A DNA stretch of 64,000 bases from Spirochaetales bacterium (GTDB lineage Bacteria > Spirochaetota > Leptospiria > Leptospirales > Leptonemataceae), in contig JACKOY010000004.1 of the NCBI GenBank assembly GCA_024233935.1, positions 264,263 through 328,262 of the forward strand. The letters run 5' to 3'. Numbering within the stretch: the stretch's first letter is position 1; every line of letters starts with the position of its first letter. Of this stretch, positions 16,910 through 25,029 are shown piece after piece. Under the pieces are notes generated by a model. The model was not told the origin of the DNA, searched no databases, and saw only the letters and a list, made by a program, of their open reading frames with translations. Made by a program: the position numbers and the translations under genes.

Positions 16910-17878
16910 ATGGATCAGGCGGCAAATTTAAGACGGCTGGCTACCGAACGCGACCGGAGCAGCGCATCCCTTCTGGAGCCGGAGCAAGAAAGCTCCCGGA
17001 TCGAGGGGGAAGTGCCTGCAGAGGTAGCCGAAGAAACCTCGAACGAACCCGTCACAACCCGGGTGATCGCAGTGACTTCGGGCAAGGGCGGCGTCGGAAA
17101 ATCAACCCTCTCCGTGAATCTGGCAATCAGCATCGCAAAGCTGGGCAAGAAGGTCCTGCTGTTTGACGGGGATTTGGGTCTGGCAAATATCAATGTGCTG
17201 ATGGGCATCATTCCCGAGCACAACATCTACGAAGTCATCAAGGGTAAGAAGAAGGTTCAGGACATCGTCATCAGCACCAGTTACGGAATCGATATCATTG
17301 CCGGCGCAAATGGTATTTCTCAGCTGGCAAACCTGAGCGACACACAACGCGAGACTTTCGTCGAGCAGTTGGGCGAACTTTCGGGTTATGATGTTATGAT
17401 GATCGATACGGGGGCCGGTGTTGGCGCCAACGTGATCGGCCTTGTCATGCCCGCCGATGACATACTTGTCGTGACCACTCCCGAGCCGACGGCGATCACC
17501 GATGCCTACGGAATGATTAAAAGCATCGTGGCCAACGGCAAAGAGAAGTCCATTAAGCTGATTGTGAATCGTGTGCCGTCGGCGATCGAGGCCAAGCGAG
17601 TAGCCGATCGGTTGATCAGCATCTCTTCTCAGTTCCTCAAGACCAAAGTGGAAAGTGTGGGTTTCGTTTTTGAAGAGAATTTGGTTCAGAAGAGCATCCG
17701 CAGTCAAAGACCCCACGTTGTTCTTTATCCCGGTTCCAAAAGCTCGGCCTGCATGAGCCATATCGCCGCCCGCGTGATGAACACCGCGCCCGCGGAGGAC
17801 AGCATAGGCATTTTCGGCTTCTTCCAGAAGTTGCTGGGCATCGGCCAGGATTCCGAGCCCGGGATGGGAGTCCTTTAA
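16910..17878 (+). CDS. flhG: MinD/ParA-family ATPase FlhG (YlxH)
   Basis: FlhG regulates flagellar number and stimulates the FlhF GTPase. The 322-residue protein opens with MDQAANLRRL, matching the DQAxxLR activator helix that binds FlhF, then the deviant Walker A TSGKGGVGKST at 57-66, DGDLGLANINVLMG, and IDTGAGVG. I choose ATG 16910 because it puts the activator helix at the N-terminus; a GTG at 16901 is also possible. It starts 15 bases after flhF. A C-terminal amphipathic segment (GIFGFFQKLLGIG) is consistent with MinD-like membrane attachment. Confidence 0.95.
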   Translation: MDQAANLRRLATERDRSSASLLEPEQESSRIEGEVPAEVAEETSNEPVTTRVIAVTSGKGGVGKSTLSVNLAISIAKLGKKVLLFDGDLGLANINVLMGIIPEHNIYEVIKGKKKVQDIVISTSYGIDIIAGANGISQLANLSDTQRETFVEQLGELSGYDVMMIDTGAGVGANVIGLVMPADDILVVTTPEPTAITDAYGMIKSIVANGKEKSIKLIVNRVPSAIEAKRVADRLISISSQFLKTKVESVGFVFEENLVQKSIRSQRPHVVLYPGSKSSACMSHIAARVMNTAPAEDSIGIFGFFQKLLGIGQDSEPGMGVL

Positions 17879-17887
17879 ATCGCGGCT

Positions 17888-18322
17888 ATGGCTCCGCTGC
17901 TTTTGAAATTTGCCGGAATTTTTGCTGTACTCGGGCTCGTTATTTCCGTCGCATTTGGTGTGCTGGGTGGAAATCGGCTTGGTTCTCTTATTGTGACTGC
18001 TGTCGTATGTACGGTGCTTTCCGGCGGTCTGGGCGTGGGCACTTACAAAATCCTGGAGCAGCGCGTACCAGAAGTCTTTGACTTCTTCGGTGGCGGAGGG
18101 GACGAAGCCGTTGAGCTGGACGATGACGAGGGTTACGAAGCCGCTTCCGGGGAAGACGGAGAGGAAGGCGAATTTGCGGGGGTTGCTGCCGCAGAAGCGC
18201 CGGACGATTCGAAGGCGTTCGGAGACCACATTATAGTCGATAAGATCAAGATCAAAAACGAGCCCCGCTTGATGGCCCAGGCCATCAAGACCCTGCTTGC
18301 GCGGGACAGCGACAAGGCTTAG
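17888..18322 (+). CDS. Small membrane protein in the flagellar operon, function unknown
   Basis: A 144-residue protein with two membrane helices (about 5-27 and 32-55) followed by a very acidic linker (about 70-105, rich in Asp, Glu and Gly) and a basic C-terminal tail ending near IKNEPRLMAQAIKTLLARD. It lies 9 bases after flhG and 13 before fliA, so it belongs to the flagellar regulatory operon. I recall an unnamed gene in this position in other spirochaetes. A role in flagellar or polar organisation is inference from position. Confidence 0.75.
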   Translation: MAPLLLKFAGIFAVLGLVISVAFGVLGGNRLGSLIVTAVVCTVLSGGLGVGTYKILEQRVPEVFDFFGGGGDEAVELDDDEGYEAASGEDGEEGEFAGVAAAEAPDDSKAFGDHIIVDKIKIKNEPRLMAQAIKTLLARDSDKA

Positions 18323-18335
18323 GGGCAGCGATCAG

Positions 18336-19133
18336 ATGTCGAGAATCTGGGAAAAATACAAAGACCGTGAAGAGCGCGAGCTCTGGCAGGAATACCGCAA
18401 GAAGGGCACACGCGAAGTGCGTGACTTCCTGGTTGAGAAGTATTCTCCGCTCGTGAAATACGTGGCCGGCAAGGTTGCCATCGGTATGCCCCAGAACGTT
18501 GAGTTTGACGACCTGGTCAGCTACGGTTCGTTCGGTTTGCTCGACGCAATCGAAAAGTTCGATCCGGAGCGAGAGATTAAATTTAAGACCTACGCTATGA
18601 CCCGGATTCGCGGGGCGATTTTCGATGAACTTCGCAGCATAGACTGGATCCCGCGCTCCATTCGTCAGAAAGCCAAGCAGGTTGAAGAAACCATCGCCAT
18701 GCTTGAGAATAAGCTCGGCCATACTGTTGATGACGAAGACATAGCCCGCGAAATGGGTCTTTCTGTAGAAGACCTGCAATCACTTCTGACCAAGATTTCA
18801 GGGACCAGTATGATATCCCTGAACGATATTTGGTACCTCGGGGATGACAACGACGAGGTCTCTTTCATGGAGACCCTTGAGTCTCCGGCAAACCTGAACC
18901 CCGATACTCTTATCGAGAAAGAAGAGATCAAGACCGTCATAGTCGAAGCGATCAAACACCTTCCCGATAAAGAAAAGAAAGTCATTGTGCTCTATTACTA
19001 TGAAGACCTGACGCTGAAAGAGATCGGCGAAGTTCTGGAAGTAACCGAGAGCCGCATCTCTCAATTGCACACCAAGGCCATCATGCGACTTCGGGGCAAG
19101 CTGATGCGCATGAAAAATGCGCTCAAGAAGTAA
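18336..19133 (+). CDS. fliA: RNA polymerase sigma factor FliA (sigma-28, WhiG-like)
   Basis: The flagellar sigma factor that transcribes late genes such as flagellin. The 265-residue protein shows region 2 (YVAGKVAIGMP, DDLVSYGSFGLLDAIEKFDP, FKTYAMTRIRGAIFDELRS), region 3 and region 4 (EKKVIVLYYYEDLTLKEIGEVLEVTESRISQ). ATG 18336 is chosen over an upstream frame to 18297 because AGGGGCAG precedes it and region 1 starts directly. It is the last gene of the flhF cluster. A FliA-type promoter candidate lies in front of the first flaB in this window. Confidence 0.96.
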   Translation: MSRIWEKYKDREERELWQEYRKKGTREVRDFLVEKYSPLVKYVAGKVAIGMPQNVEFDDLVSYGSFGLLDAIEKFDPEREIKFKTYAMTRIRGAIFDELRSIDWIPRSIRQKAKQVEETIAMLENKLGHTVDDEDIAREMGLSVEDLQSLLTKISGTSMISLNDIWYLGDDNDEVSFMETLESPANLNPDTLIEKEEIKTVIVEAIKHLPDKEKKVIVLYYYEDLTLKEIGEVLEVTESRISQLHTKAIMRLRGKLMRMKNALKK

Positions 19134-19209
19134 AGCCGTCCTGATCGCTTAATTTCCACGAATCGGCTTCGACTCCGTTGTTCTGTGGGTCGATCGACGT
19201 TCAAGAAGC

Positions 19210-19440
19210 CATTCACAGGATGGCAAAACCTGGTCGGCCAACGTGAGTCCCGGCGGTAGTGCCAGCCTTCGCACGGTCACCAATCGGGACCCACGGCTTG
19301 CCATCGCGGCCGGTCAGACCGGCACGTACTATCTTTCGAACGATGGCGGGGTCAGTTGGTCCGGACCCTGCACAATTCCGGGGGCCGGAAACAGTCTCTC
19401 GTCAGTGAACAACGCGGGTTTTCCGTTTCAGAGAAACTGA
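19210..19440 (+). pseudogene. Decayed C-terminal fragment of a BNR-repeat exported protein
   Basis: The frame reading DGKTWSANVSPGG (from 19219) through YYLSNDGGVSWSGP, IPGAGN and NAGFPF to the stop at 19440 closely parallels the last 65 residues of the intact protein encoded just downstream (DGLNWSAN, YYVSKDGGASWTGP, IPGAGN, RAGFPY). No signal peptide or upstream repeats precede it, and the frame is closed by TAA at 19150. It is therefore the leftover end of a tandem paralogue whose 5' part was deleted. Upstream of 19219 similarity becomes uncertain, possibly through a frameshift. Confidence 0.8.
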
Positions 19441-19566
19441 ATTCATGCTTTGGCTCTATTGCCGGCACTGTGCATGCTCGGTGCTGGAATCGAGCGCGGC
19501 CCCTGACCGGTCACACCGCTGTAGGGAAGGGCTTGCCAGATGCGCTGAATTCGACATAATGAACGC

Positions 19567-20622
19567 ATGGCCTTCCACGCTGATTTTCACAAGGCGCCCG
19601 GTTGCGCTGGCATTATTCTGCTTTGCACTTTCCTCTTGTTGAGCGCACCGTCGTGCCTGGCAACCGCGTGCGGATCGGAGGACCAAACCTGTGATGCCCT
19701 CAACAGCTGGATCTTTCTACAATCTGTGACTCCGATCATCGTGGTGGGGGATGCCACAGGAAAGGTCCACAGGACCACCGATGGATACCAATGGACCACG
19801 ACAACTCTCGACAGCGGTTTTTCGGTTTCCGACTTTGAGTTTGCGCTGGGGAACTTCTGGGCCGTCACTTCGAACAATCCCGGCTTCGGAACCGTTTTCT
19901 ATTCCACCGATGGCATTTCGTGGAAGAGTTCCACGACTGGTCTGAATACCTCGAATGGGCTCTACGGTATCGCCTACGGTAATGGCCGCTTTGCGATCGT
20001 GAGTCGTGCAGGCGGTGGGAACCAGGCCTTCTACTCGAGCGATGGCATCAACTGGACGCCAAACAACGACGCCGATCTCGCGCCAATGGATTTCGTAAAC
20101 GTGGATTGCATGTCGTTTGTGGGGTCGCTTTTTGTGGGCGGCGAAGATACCGGTGGAATTGTACTCTATTCGAGCGACGGAATCGACTGGACGTCCGGAA
20201 CGAGCGCCGCCAGTAGCGCGGCTCACTTCGGCAAGCAGGGCGATTATTTCTTCTGGGCCGATGTTGGCGCGGCCTCTCTGTATGCAAAAACAGTCCTTAC
20301 GGGCCCGACGCCCCCGGCGGTGGCCGGCCTGGTGAGTATTCGAGCGGCGGTCACCGGACGTTTCAGTTCGCTTGCGGTCGGAGACGCAGGAGTCATACAT
20401 CAGTCGTTTGATGGCTTGAACTGGTCGGCCAATCTGAACGTCGACACCTCCGTCAACCTCACCACAGTTACCTGCGCCGATGTGCGACTCTGTTTGGCCG
20501 GTGGAGCGTTGGGAGCGTACTACGTTTCAAAGGACGGAGGCGCGAGTTGGACGGGCCCGTACTCCATACCAGGAGCCGGCAATCTGGTTACTTCGATTAC
20601 ACGCGCTGGCTTTCCGTATTGA
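19567..20622 (+). CDS. Exported BNR/sialidase-like repeat protein
   Basis: A 351-residue secreted or lipid-anchored protein with an N-terminal hydrophobic signal ending near SAPSC/LATAC. The body consists of about six repeats of roughly 45-50 residues, each with an aspartate box of the form SxDGxxW: TTDGYQW, STDGISW, SSDGINW, SSDGIDW, SFDGLNW, SKDGGASW. This pattern occurs in sialidase-like beta-propellers and in photosystem II assembly factor YCF48-type proteins, so a surface beta-propeller that binds ligand or protein is likely. No catalytic sialidase residues are evident. Its paralogues are the fragment just upstream and the lipoprotein at 40095-41117. Confidence 0.8.
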   Translation: MAFHADFHKAPGCAGIILLCTFLLLSAPSCLATACGSEDQTCDALNSWIFLQSVTPIIVVGDATGKVHRTTDGYQWTTTTLDSGFSVSDFEFALGNFWAVTSNNPGFGTVFYSTDGISWKSSTTGLNTSNGLYGIAYGNGRFAIVSRAGGGNQAFYSSDGINWTPNNDADLAPMDFVNVDCMSFVGSLFVGGEDTGGIVLYSSDGIDWTSGTSAASSAAHFGKQGDYFFWADVGAASLYAKTVLTGPTPPAVAGLVSIRAAVTGRFSSLAVGDAGVIHQSFDGLNWSANLNVDTSVNLTTVTCADVRLCLAGGALGAYYVSKDGGASWTGPYSIPGAGNLVTSITRAGFPY

Positions 20623-20948
20623 TATTGGCGTGCCGTGGTTTTGCCGGACCCACCGCTATCGGGCCGTGCTGCTGGACGTGAGGAGCCCCAGTGCATCTTC
20701 GGTCCTCCAGCCGAATCAGCGCATCGGGCGTTGCCCGCCGGATCGCGCGGGCCTCGGTGCGGCACCTGAATCCTTTTGCTCACGATCCGCGCCGTTTCCC
20801 GGGTCCTGTATGGCCGGTGAGCGAACTGTTACGCAAACGCATAATTAATCCAGGCGACGCGCTTTTTTGCTGACAGCACAAGAACAGAAAACCAAAAACC
20901 GTCTGCAATTTGTCGTGCACCTTCCGGCGCGCGGCACAGGAGAAAACA
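20623..20948. other. Intergenic stretch of 326 bases
   Basis: No gene is supported on either strand. The sequence is GC-rich up to about 20830 and then becomes A-rich (CGCATAATTAATCC, AAGAACAGAAAACC) ahead of the DUF937 gene. The A-rich part probably holds that gene's promoter, but no boxes of good quality were found. Confidence 0.5.
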
Positions 20949-21542
20949 ATGTCACAACTTATGGATTTGGTGGCCAGTCAGCTCGACGCCGGAACGCTCG
21001 GCAAGCTCAGCGGCAGCCTCGGCGTCGACCAGGGACAGGTCGAGCAGGTAGTCTCGGGCGCGATGCCTTTGCTCGTCAATGCTCTGGCCCGCAATGCGAG
21101 CGACGATCGCGGCGCCAGCCAACTGGCCGGCGCTCTGGATCGCGATCACGATGGGTCCGTGCTCGACAACCTGGCGGGATTTCTTGGAAACACATCGAAC
21201 GGAGACTCGGGAGTCTTGCGCCACGTGCTCGGGAATCGTCAATCGACTGTCGAACAAGGGCTGAGCCGCATGTCCGGCCTGGAACCGTCCCAGGTATCTC
21301 AGGTGCTCAGCCTGCTCGGGCCGGTAGTCCTGGGCGCCGTGAGCAAGCTTCGGCAGGACCGCAACCTGGACGCAGGTGGCCTTCAGCAGCTCCTGGGGCG
21401 TGAAAGCGAGGCTGTGCAGCAGCGGGATCCGGAGTCTATGGGTATCCTCGGACGCCTGATCGACCAGGATGGTGATGGGGACGTCAGCGACGACATCGTC
21501 AACATAGGCAGCAAACTGCTGGGGAATTTCCTGCGCTCGTAA
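20949..21542 (+). CDS. DUF937 family protein
   Basis: A 197-residue, soluble, mainly helical protein with the DUF937 (YidB-like) arrangement: SQLMDLVASQLDAGTLGKLS at the N-terminus, VVSGAMPLLVNALARNA, a DRDHDGSVLDNLAGFLGN calcium-loop-like stretch, then RMSGLEPSQVSQVLSLLGPVVLGAV. A second Asp-rich loop (DQDGDGDVSDD) lies near the C-terminus. Function is unknown. ATG 20949 is preferred because AGGAGA lies 7 bases before it. It is followed 32 bases later by a DUF4332 gene with its own ribosome site, and the two probably share a transcript. Confidence 0.87.
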   Translation: MSQLMDLVASQLDAGTLGKLSGSLGVDQGQVEQVVSGAMPLLVNALARNASDDRGASQLAGALDRDHDGSVLDNLAGFLGNTSNGDSGVLRHVLGNRQSTVEQGLSRMSGLEPSQVSQVLSLLGPVVLGAVSKLRQDRNLDAGGLQQLLGRESEAVQQRDPESMGILGRLIDQDGDGDVSDDIVNIGSKLLGNFLRS

Positions 21543-21574
21543 GCGCCCCTGCAAACCAACTTAAGGAGACAAAC

Positions 21575-21979
21575 ATGGCAAAGCTCGAATATGTAGAAGG
21601 CATTGGAAAAGTGTACGCAAAAAAACTCAACGGCGCCGGGGTGCGTTCCACCCAGGCTCTGCTCCGTCAGGGCGCCACGCCGGAAGGCCGTAAGGCGATC
21701 TCAAAGGCCGCCGGCGTCAGTGACAAACTTTTGCTGGAGTGGATCAACCACGTCGATCTTTTCCGCATTACCGGGGTAGGGGAAGAATACGCCGATTTGC
21801 TGGAAGAAGCCGGTGTGGACACGGTTCCCGAGCTGGCCCAGCGCAAGCCCGAGCACCTTCATGAAGCCCTGAAGGCCACGAACGACAAAAAGAAGCTCGT
21901 TCGCCAACTGCCCGGTCTGGGGCGCGTGAAGGCCTGGGTGGCCGAAGCCAAGAAGCTACCGCGCGTTATTAAGTACTGA
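21575..21979 (+). CDS. DUF4332 helix-hairpin-helix protein
   Basis: A 134-residue protein with two helix-hairpin-helix-like units: YVEGIGKVYAKKLNGAGVRSTQALL at residues 6-30 and ITGVGEEYADLLEEAGVDTVPELA at 65-90. This matches DUF4332, a family with DNA-polymerase-lambda-type HhH folds that is often found near DUF937 or stress genes; DNA or protein binding is plausible but unproven. TAAGGAG is placed ideally before the ATG. Confidence 0.88.
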   Translation: MAKLEYVEGIGKVYAKKLNGAGVRSTQALLRQGATPEGRKAISKAAGVSDKLLLEWINHVDLFRITGVGEEYADLLEEAGVDTVPELAQRKPEHLHEALKATNDKKKLVRQLPGLGRVKAWVAEAKKLPRVIKY

Positions 21980-21988
21980 AAGCCTGCT

Positions 21989-22009
21989 GCCGGCCCTTCG
22001 CGGGCCGGC
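21989..22009 (+). terminator. Hairpin after DUF4332, weak terminator candidate
   Basis: GCCGGCCC (21989-21996) and GGGCCGGC (22002-22009) form a perfect 8-bp stem around a TTCGC loop, 10 bases after the stop codon. No T-run follows, so it may protect the transcript 3' end or act only weakly as a terminator. Confidence 0.45.
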
Positions 22010-22142
22010 TCCGCATGTTCCGGGCGCCCAGCGTTCGAGCGCGCCGTCTTTACAACACAAAAAACACAAAAAAACCGGCCGTTCCCATTAAGTGCGGGGG
22101 CCTCTTGATCGAAGAATTGATTGAGATGGGAGGAACCTGTAA

Positions 22143-22550
22143 ATGGACCCTATAGCAACAGAAAGAACCCGTCTGTCGACTCCGCCCCGCGAGGCGCTCC
22201 CTGGAGCGGCCCGCAATCAGCTCACCCGGAGCTCTTCGGAAGCTGGTCTGGCGACGGAATCTACAGGCACATTGGAAAGACCGGAACGTGTCGCACACAA
22301 CGTGGAGGACACTCCCCGGAATCGCGAACGTATTGAGTCCGCGATCCAGGCCCTGGATTTGATCCAGTCGCAGGGTGAGTCGGACACGCGCTATCGTTTC
22401 AAGATGCACAACGAGTCGGGAAAACTTCAGGTCACGCTGGTGAACTACCGGACCGGCGAGGTCGTAGAAGAGATTCCCTCGAGCAAGCTACTTGAGTTCT
22501 CAAGCGCCCTCGAAGATCTTACCGGCCTGGTGGTAGAAGAACGCGCCTGA
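22143..22550 (+). CDS. flaG: FlaG family flagellar protein
   Basis: A 135-residue protein whose C-terminal half matches FlaG: TRYRFKMHNESGKLQVTLVN, then VVEEIPSSKLLEFSSALEDL and GLVVEERA. The N-terminal 65 residues are polar and low in order, as usual. FlaG influences filament length in other bacteria. GGGAGGAACC stands 7 bases before the ATG. It lies between fliA and the two flaB genes and converges with a diguanylate cyclase gene, with 21 bases between stops. Confidence 0.9.
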   Translation: MDPIATERTRLSTPPREALPGAARNQLTRSSSEAGLATESTGTLERPERVAHNVEDTPRNRERIESAIQALDLIQSQGESDTRYRFKMHNESGKLQVTLVNYRTGEVVEEIPSSKLLEFSSALEDLTGLVVEERA

Positions 22551-22571
22551 TCCACGGTACCAAACCGTGGG

Positions 22572-23582
22572 TCAGGGTGTGTTCGTGGTACCGGCAATCT
22601 CCACCCGATTGCGGCCACCGGCCTTGGCCCGGTAAAGAGCATTGTCCGCAGACCGCAGAAGCGCGTCCACGCGTTCCTGGCGGCTGAGCCCGTCCTGTTC
22701 CGCCTCAAAAGCACCGATTCCCGAACTGATTGTGACCGATCGTACGGAAAAATCATGCTCCAGAATGGCCTCTCGCAGTCGTTCCGCCAGATGGAAGGCT
22801 TGTTCCAGTGAGGTGGAAGGCAGCAGCACCAGGAATTCCTCGCCCCCCCATCGCACAAAGTAATCCGTCGAGCGGACTGTAGCGCGTGTCACGGTCGCGA
22901 TCTCTGAAAGTACCCGATCACCAACCAGATGACCATGTTCGTCGTTTATGGCTTTGAAGTGGTCGATATCGAACAGAATCAGCGAAAGGGGGTGCCTGTG
23001 GCGCTCCGCCATGGAGCACTCACGGTCCATGATCTCTTCAATTTTGTGTCGGTTCCAGGCCCCTGTGAGGCGGTCCGTTCGAGACAGCCGCTCCAGCTCC
23101 CGGCGCTGCGAATCGTTGATGTGCTGGGCGATAGCGGCCAGAATGCTCACCTGCAGAAAACTGAATAGCAGGTCGGCCCAAACCCATTCGTCCAGAGGGC
23201 GATCGGCCCGGAAAAAATACGCAATGGCAAAAGCCAGCCCTGAAAAAGCAATCAATGCGATTCCCGAGCGCCGGCCCAGAAGCAACAGGGCCGCCATCGG
23301 TACGACGAAGATCCAGAAATAAATCTGCAGTCCCAGAAACAGAATATAGGCCACCGTAAAGGCAACGACCGTGAGCAGGCCTACGTGGCTGGTCAGGTCC
23401 GGCCGGCGATACTTGCGGTAGTGGAGCAGGTTCAGACCAATAATTCCGATCAGGATCAGGTTACCCCAGGCCAACTCGGGCACTCCGCGCAGAACATTTA
23501 AGGGCACAAAGAGCAGCAGGATGAGCACGCCTGCCAGGGATATGAGATGGATCGCTCGGCTCGTGCTTTCGGGGGAGAGCAT
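22572..23582 (-). CDS. Membrane diguanylate cyclase (GGDEF)
   Basis: Makes cyclic di-GMP from two GTP. The 336-residue protein has six membrane helices in residues 1-155 and a GGDEF domain in 165-330. Visible are FDIDHFKAINDEHGH, the active-site GGEEF at 246-250 and an intact inhibitory RxxD I-site (R237-D240). No known ligand-binding domain is present in the sensor part. It is set among flagellar genes, so it may link c-di-GMP to motility, which is inference. It is divergent from the first flaB. Confidence 0.93.
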   Translation of the reverse strand: MLSPESTSRAIHLISLAGVLILLLFVPLNVLRGVPELAWGNLILIGIIGLNLLHYRKYRRPDLTSHVGLLTVVAFTVAYILFLGLQIYFWIFVVPMAALLLLGRRSGIALIAFSGLAFAIAYFFRADRPLDEWVWADLLFSFLQVSILAAIAQHINDSQRRELERLSRTDRLTGAWNRHKIEEIMDRECSMAERHRHPLSLILFDIDHFKAINDEHGHLVGDRVLSEIATVTRATVRSTDYFVRWGGEEFLVLLPSTSLEQAFHLAERLREAILEHDFSVRSVTISSGIGAFEAEQDGLSRQERVDALLRSADNALYRAKAGGRNRVEIAGTTNTP

Positions 23583-23700
23583 GGTTTCAGGCCTGCCACG
23601 GCGGGAGTAATCCGCAAGCTACAACGCCAATCGACGTGCCCCGGCAACCGGGGAATACCGAGTTTTCCCGCCCGAGTCGCCTTTTTTTTTCTCAAGGCCA

Positions 23701-23728
23701 TAAAGTTAGCGGGTAAAGCGCCCGATCT
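23701..23728 (+). promoter_or_regulatory. Sigma-28 (FliA)-type promoter for flaB
   Basis: TAAAGTTA at 23701-23708 matches the FliA -35 consensus (TAAAGTTT), and CCCGATCT at 23721-23728 matches the core of the -10 consensus GCCGATAA at CCGAT. The spacer is 12 bases instead of the usual 11. It lies 128 bases upstream of the flaB ATG, and fliA is encoded nearby. Confidence 0.6.
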
Positions 23729-23748
23729 GCAAAAGTGAGAAGGTAGGT

Positions 23749-23812
23749 CCTGACGCCTCCGGGGGTCAGGGCCGCCATATAAATAGCTTCAAGCCCGGTC
23801 AGGAAGACCGGG
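23749..23812 (+). promoter_or_regulatory. Two stem-loops in the flaB leader, second with GGA loop
   Basis: Stem 1 pairs CCTGAC (23749-23754) with GTCAGG (23765-23770). Stem 2 pairs CCCGGTC (23794-23800) with GACCGGG (23806-23812), a perfect 7-bp stem whose loop AGGAA presents GGA. About 30 bases further on, the ribosome site GGGAGGAAACG holds another GGA. Loop-exposed GGA plus GGA at the ribosome site is the binding pattern of the translational repressor CsrA; binding here is inference. Confidence 0.55.
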
Positions 23813-23856
23813 TCGGGCCGTCAAAAGCGGCCAGTCGTTTCAGGGAGGAAACGCGA

Positions 23857-24702
23857 ATGATCATCAACCACAACCTTTCCGCGATCAACTCGCATCGCGT
23901 TCTCAAATTCCAGAACTGGGAAGTCTCCAGGAATATGGAGAAGTTGTCTTCGGGCATGCGGATCAACCGCGCCGGGGATGATGCTTCCGGTCTGGCCGTA
24001 TCCGAGAAGATGAGGGCTCAAATCAACGGGCTGCGTCAGGCTGAACGCAACACCGAAGATGGCATGAGCTTGATTCAGACCACTGAAGGGTATTTGCAAG
24101 AAGTTGCCGATATCATTCAGCGGATTCGGGTTCTTGCGGTTCAATCTTCTAACGGGATCTATACCGAGGGTGATCGGCAAATGATCCAGGTAGAAGTTTC
24201 GCAACTGATCGATGAAGTCGATCGGATTGCATCTCAGGCTGAGTTCAACAAGCAGTCGTTGCTACTGGGTGACTTCGCCCGTGGCTCTCGAACTTCGTCC
24301 ATGTGGTTCCACATGGGTCCGAATCAGCATCAACGCGAACGGGTGTACATCTCTACGATGACGGCCCTCGCGCTGAAGCTCAAAGAGACCGACGGCAACC
24401 TGTTGAATCTTTCTACGGCTGCGCTCGCAAACGACGCGATTGGCATGCTGGATGGCGCACTGCAACAAATCAACAAGCAGCGCGCCGATCTGGGTGCTTA
24501 TTACAATCGTCTCGAGCACGCTGCGAAAGGCCTGATGGTCGCCTACGAGAACATGCAGGCCTCCGAAAGCCGTATCCGCGACACGGACATGGCTGAAGAG
24601 TCTGTCGCTTTCACGAAGAATCAGATCCTGGTTCAGAGTGGAACGGCAATGCTGGCTCAGGCGAACATTCGACCGCAATCGGTACTGCAGCTTTTAAGGT
24701 AA
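23857..24702 (+). CDS. flaB: Periplasmic flagellin FlaB, first copy
   Basis: Core filament protein of the spirochaete periplasmic flagellum, 281 residues. It has the conserved N-terminal domain (MIINHNLSAINSHRVLKF, LSSGMRINRAGDDASGLAVSEKMR), a short spirochaete-type middle with MWFHMGPNQHQRERVYI instead of a long variable region, and the C-terminal domain ending in NIRPQSVLQLLR. No signal peptide, as expected for type III export. GGGAGGAAACG precedes the ATG. A FliA-type promoter and two leader hairpins lie upstream. It is followed after 327 bases by a second flaB with its own leader. Confidence 0.97.
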   Translation: MIINHNLSAINSHRVLKFQNWEVSRNMEKLSSGMRINRAGDDASGLAVSEKMRAQINGLRQAERNTEDGMSLIQTTEGYLQEVADIIQRIRVLAVQSSNGIYTEGDRQMIQVEVSQLIDEVDRIASQAEFNKQSLLLGDFARGSRTSSMWFHMGPNQHQRERVYISTMTALALKLKETDGNLLNLSTAALANDAIGMLDGALQQINKQRADLGAYYNRLEHAAKGLMVAYENMQASESRIRDTDMAEESVAFTKNQILVQSGTAMLAQANIRPQSVLQLLR

Positions 24703-25029
24703 GCGCCGGCCGCTCGGGTGAGTTCGGGTAGTGCTCATCTGAAGCTCACAGGCCGTCGGCGTGAAATCCGAAGCTGATTCATGGTCGCCTCGTTGCGCCC
24801 ATGATAAGAACAAAATGCGAGGTGAAGCCTATAGAAACTAAACTGCACTGATTGAAACGCTGCGTTTCCTTTGTGTTCTCTCTCTGCCTGGTGCGCCGGT
24901 GCCGCGCGGGGGGAGGACACAGGCCCGTCAACGCGGGTTTGCGTTCTTCATCCATCCTGTTCCGTTTTTGCGGGACAAACCGGGCCAGGGATGACCCGGG
25001 GATGCAAGAGAAGGCAAAAGGAGTGCAGG
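24703..25029 (+). other. Leader and intergenic region between the two flaB genes
   Basis: No gene is supported in these 327 bases, although a frame is open from 24871 into the second flaB. No terminator hairpin with T-run follows the first flaB, so read-through is possible. I found no convincing sigma-28 boxes: TAAA at 24839-24842 has no GCCGAT-like partner at the right distance. The end of the region holds the GGA-loop hairpin described separately. Confidence 0.5.
24980..24999 (+). promoter_or_regulatory. CsrA-like hairpin in the second flaB leader
   Basis: CCGGG (24980-24984) pairs with CCCGG (24995-24999) around the loop CCAGGGATGA. The loop contains CAGGGATG, identical to the CARGGAUG core of the CsrA consensus. 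Further GGA triplets sit in the ribosome site (25020-25022) and across the start codon (GCAGGATG, 25026-25032). The arrangement repeats that of the first flaB although the leader sequences differ. Confidence 0.55.

Noticed and set aside
20480..20848. Plus-strand 122-codon frame
   Set aside because: It overlaps the end of the BNR gene in another frame and has a composition typical of GC-rich non-coding frames.
24839..24865. Sigma-28 promoter before the second flaB
   Set aside because: TAAA is present, but nothing similar to GCCGATAA follows 11-15 bases later.
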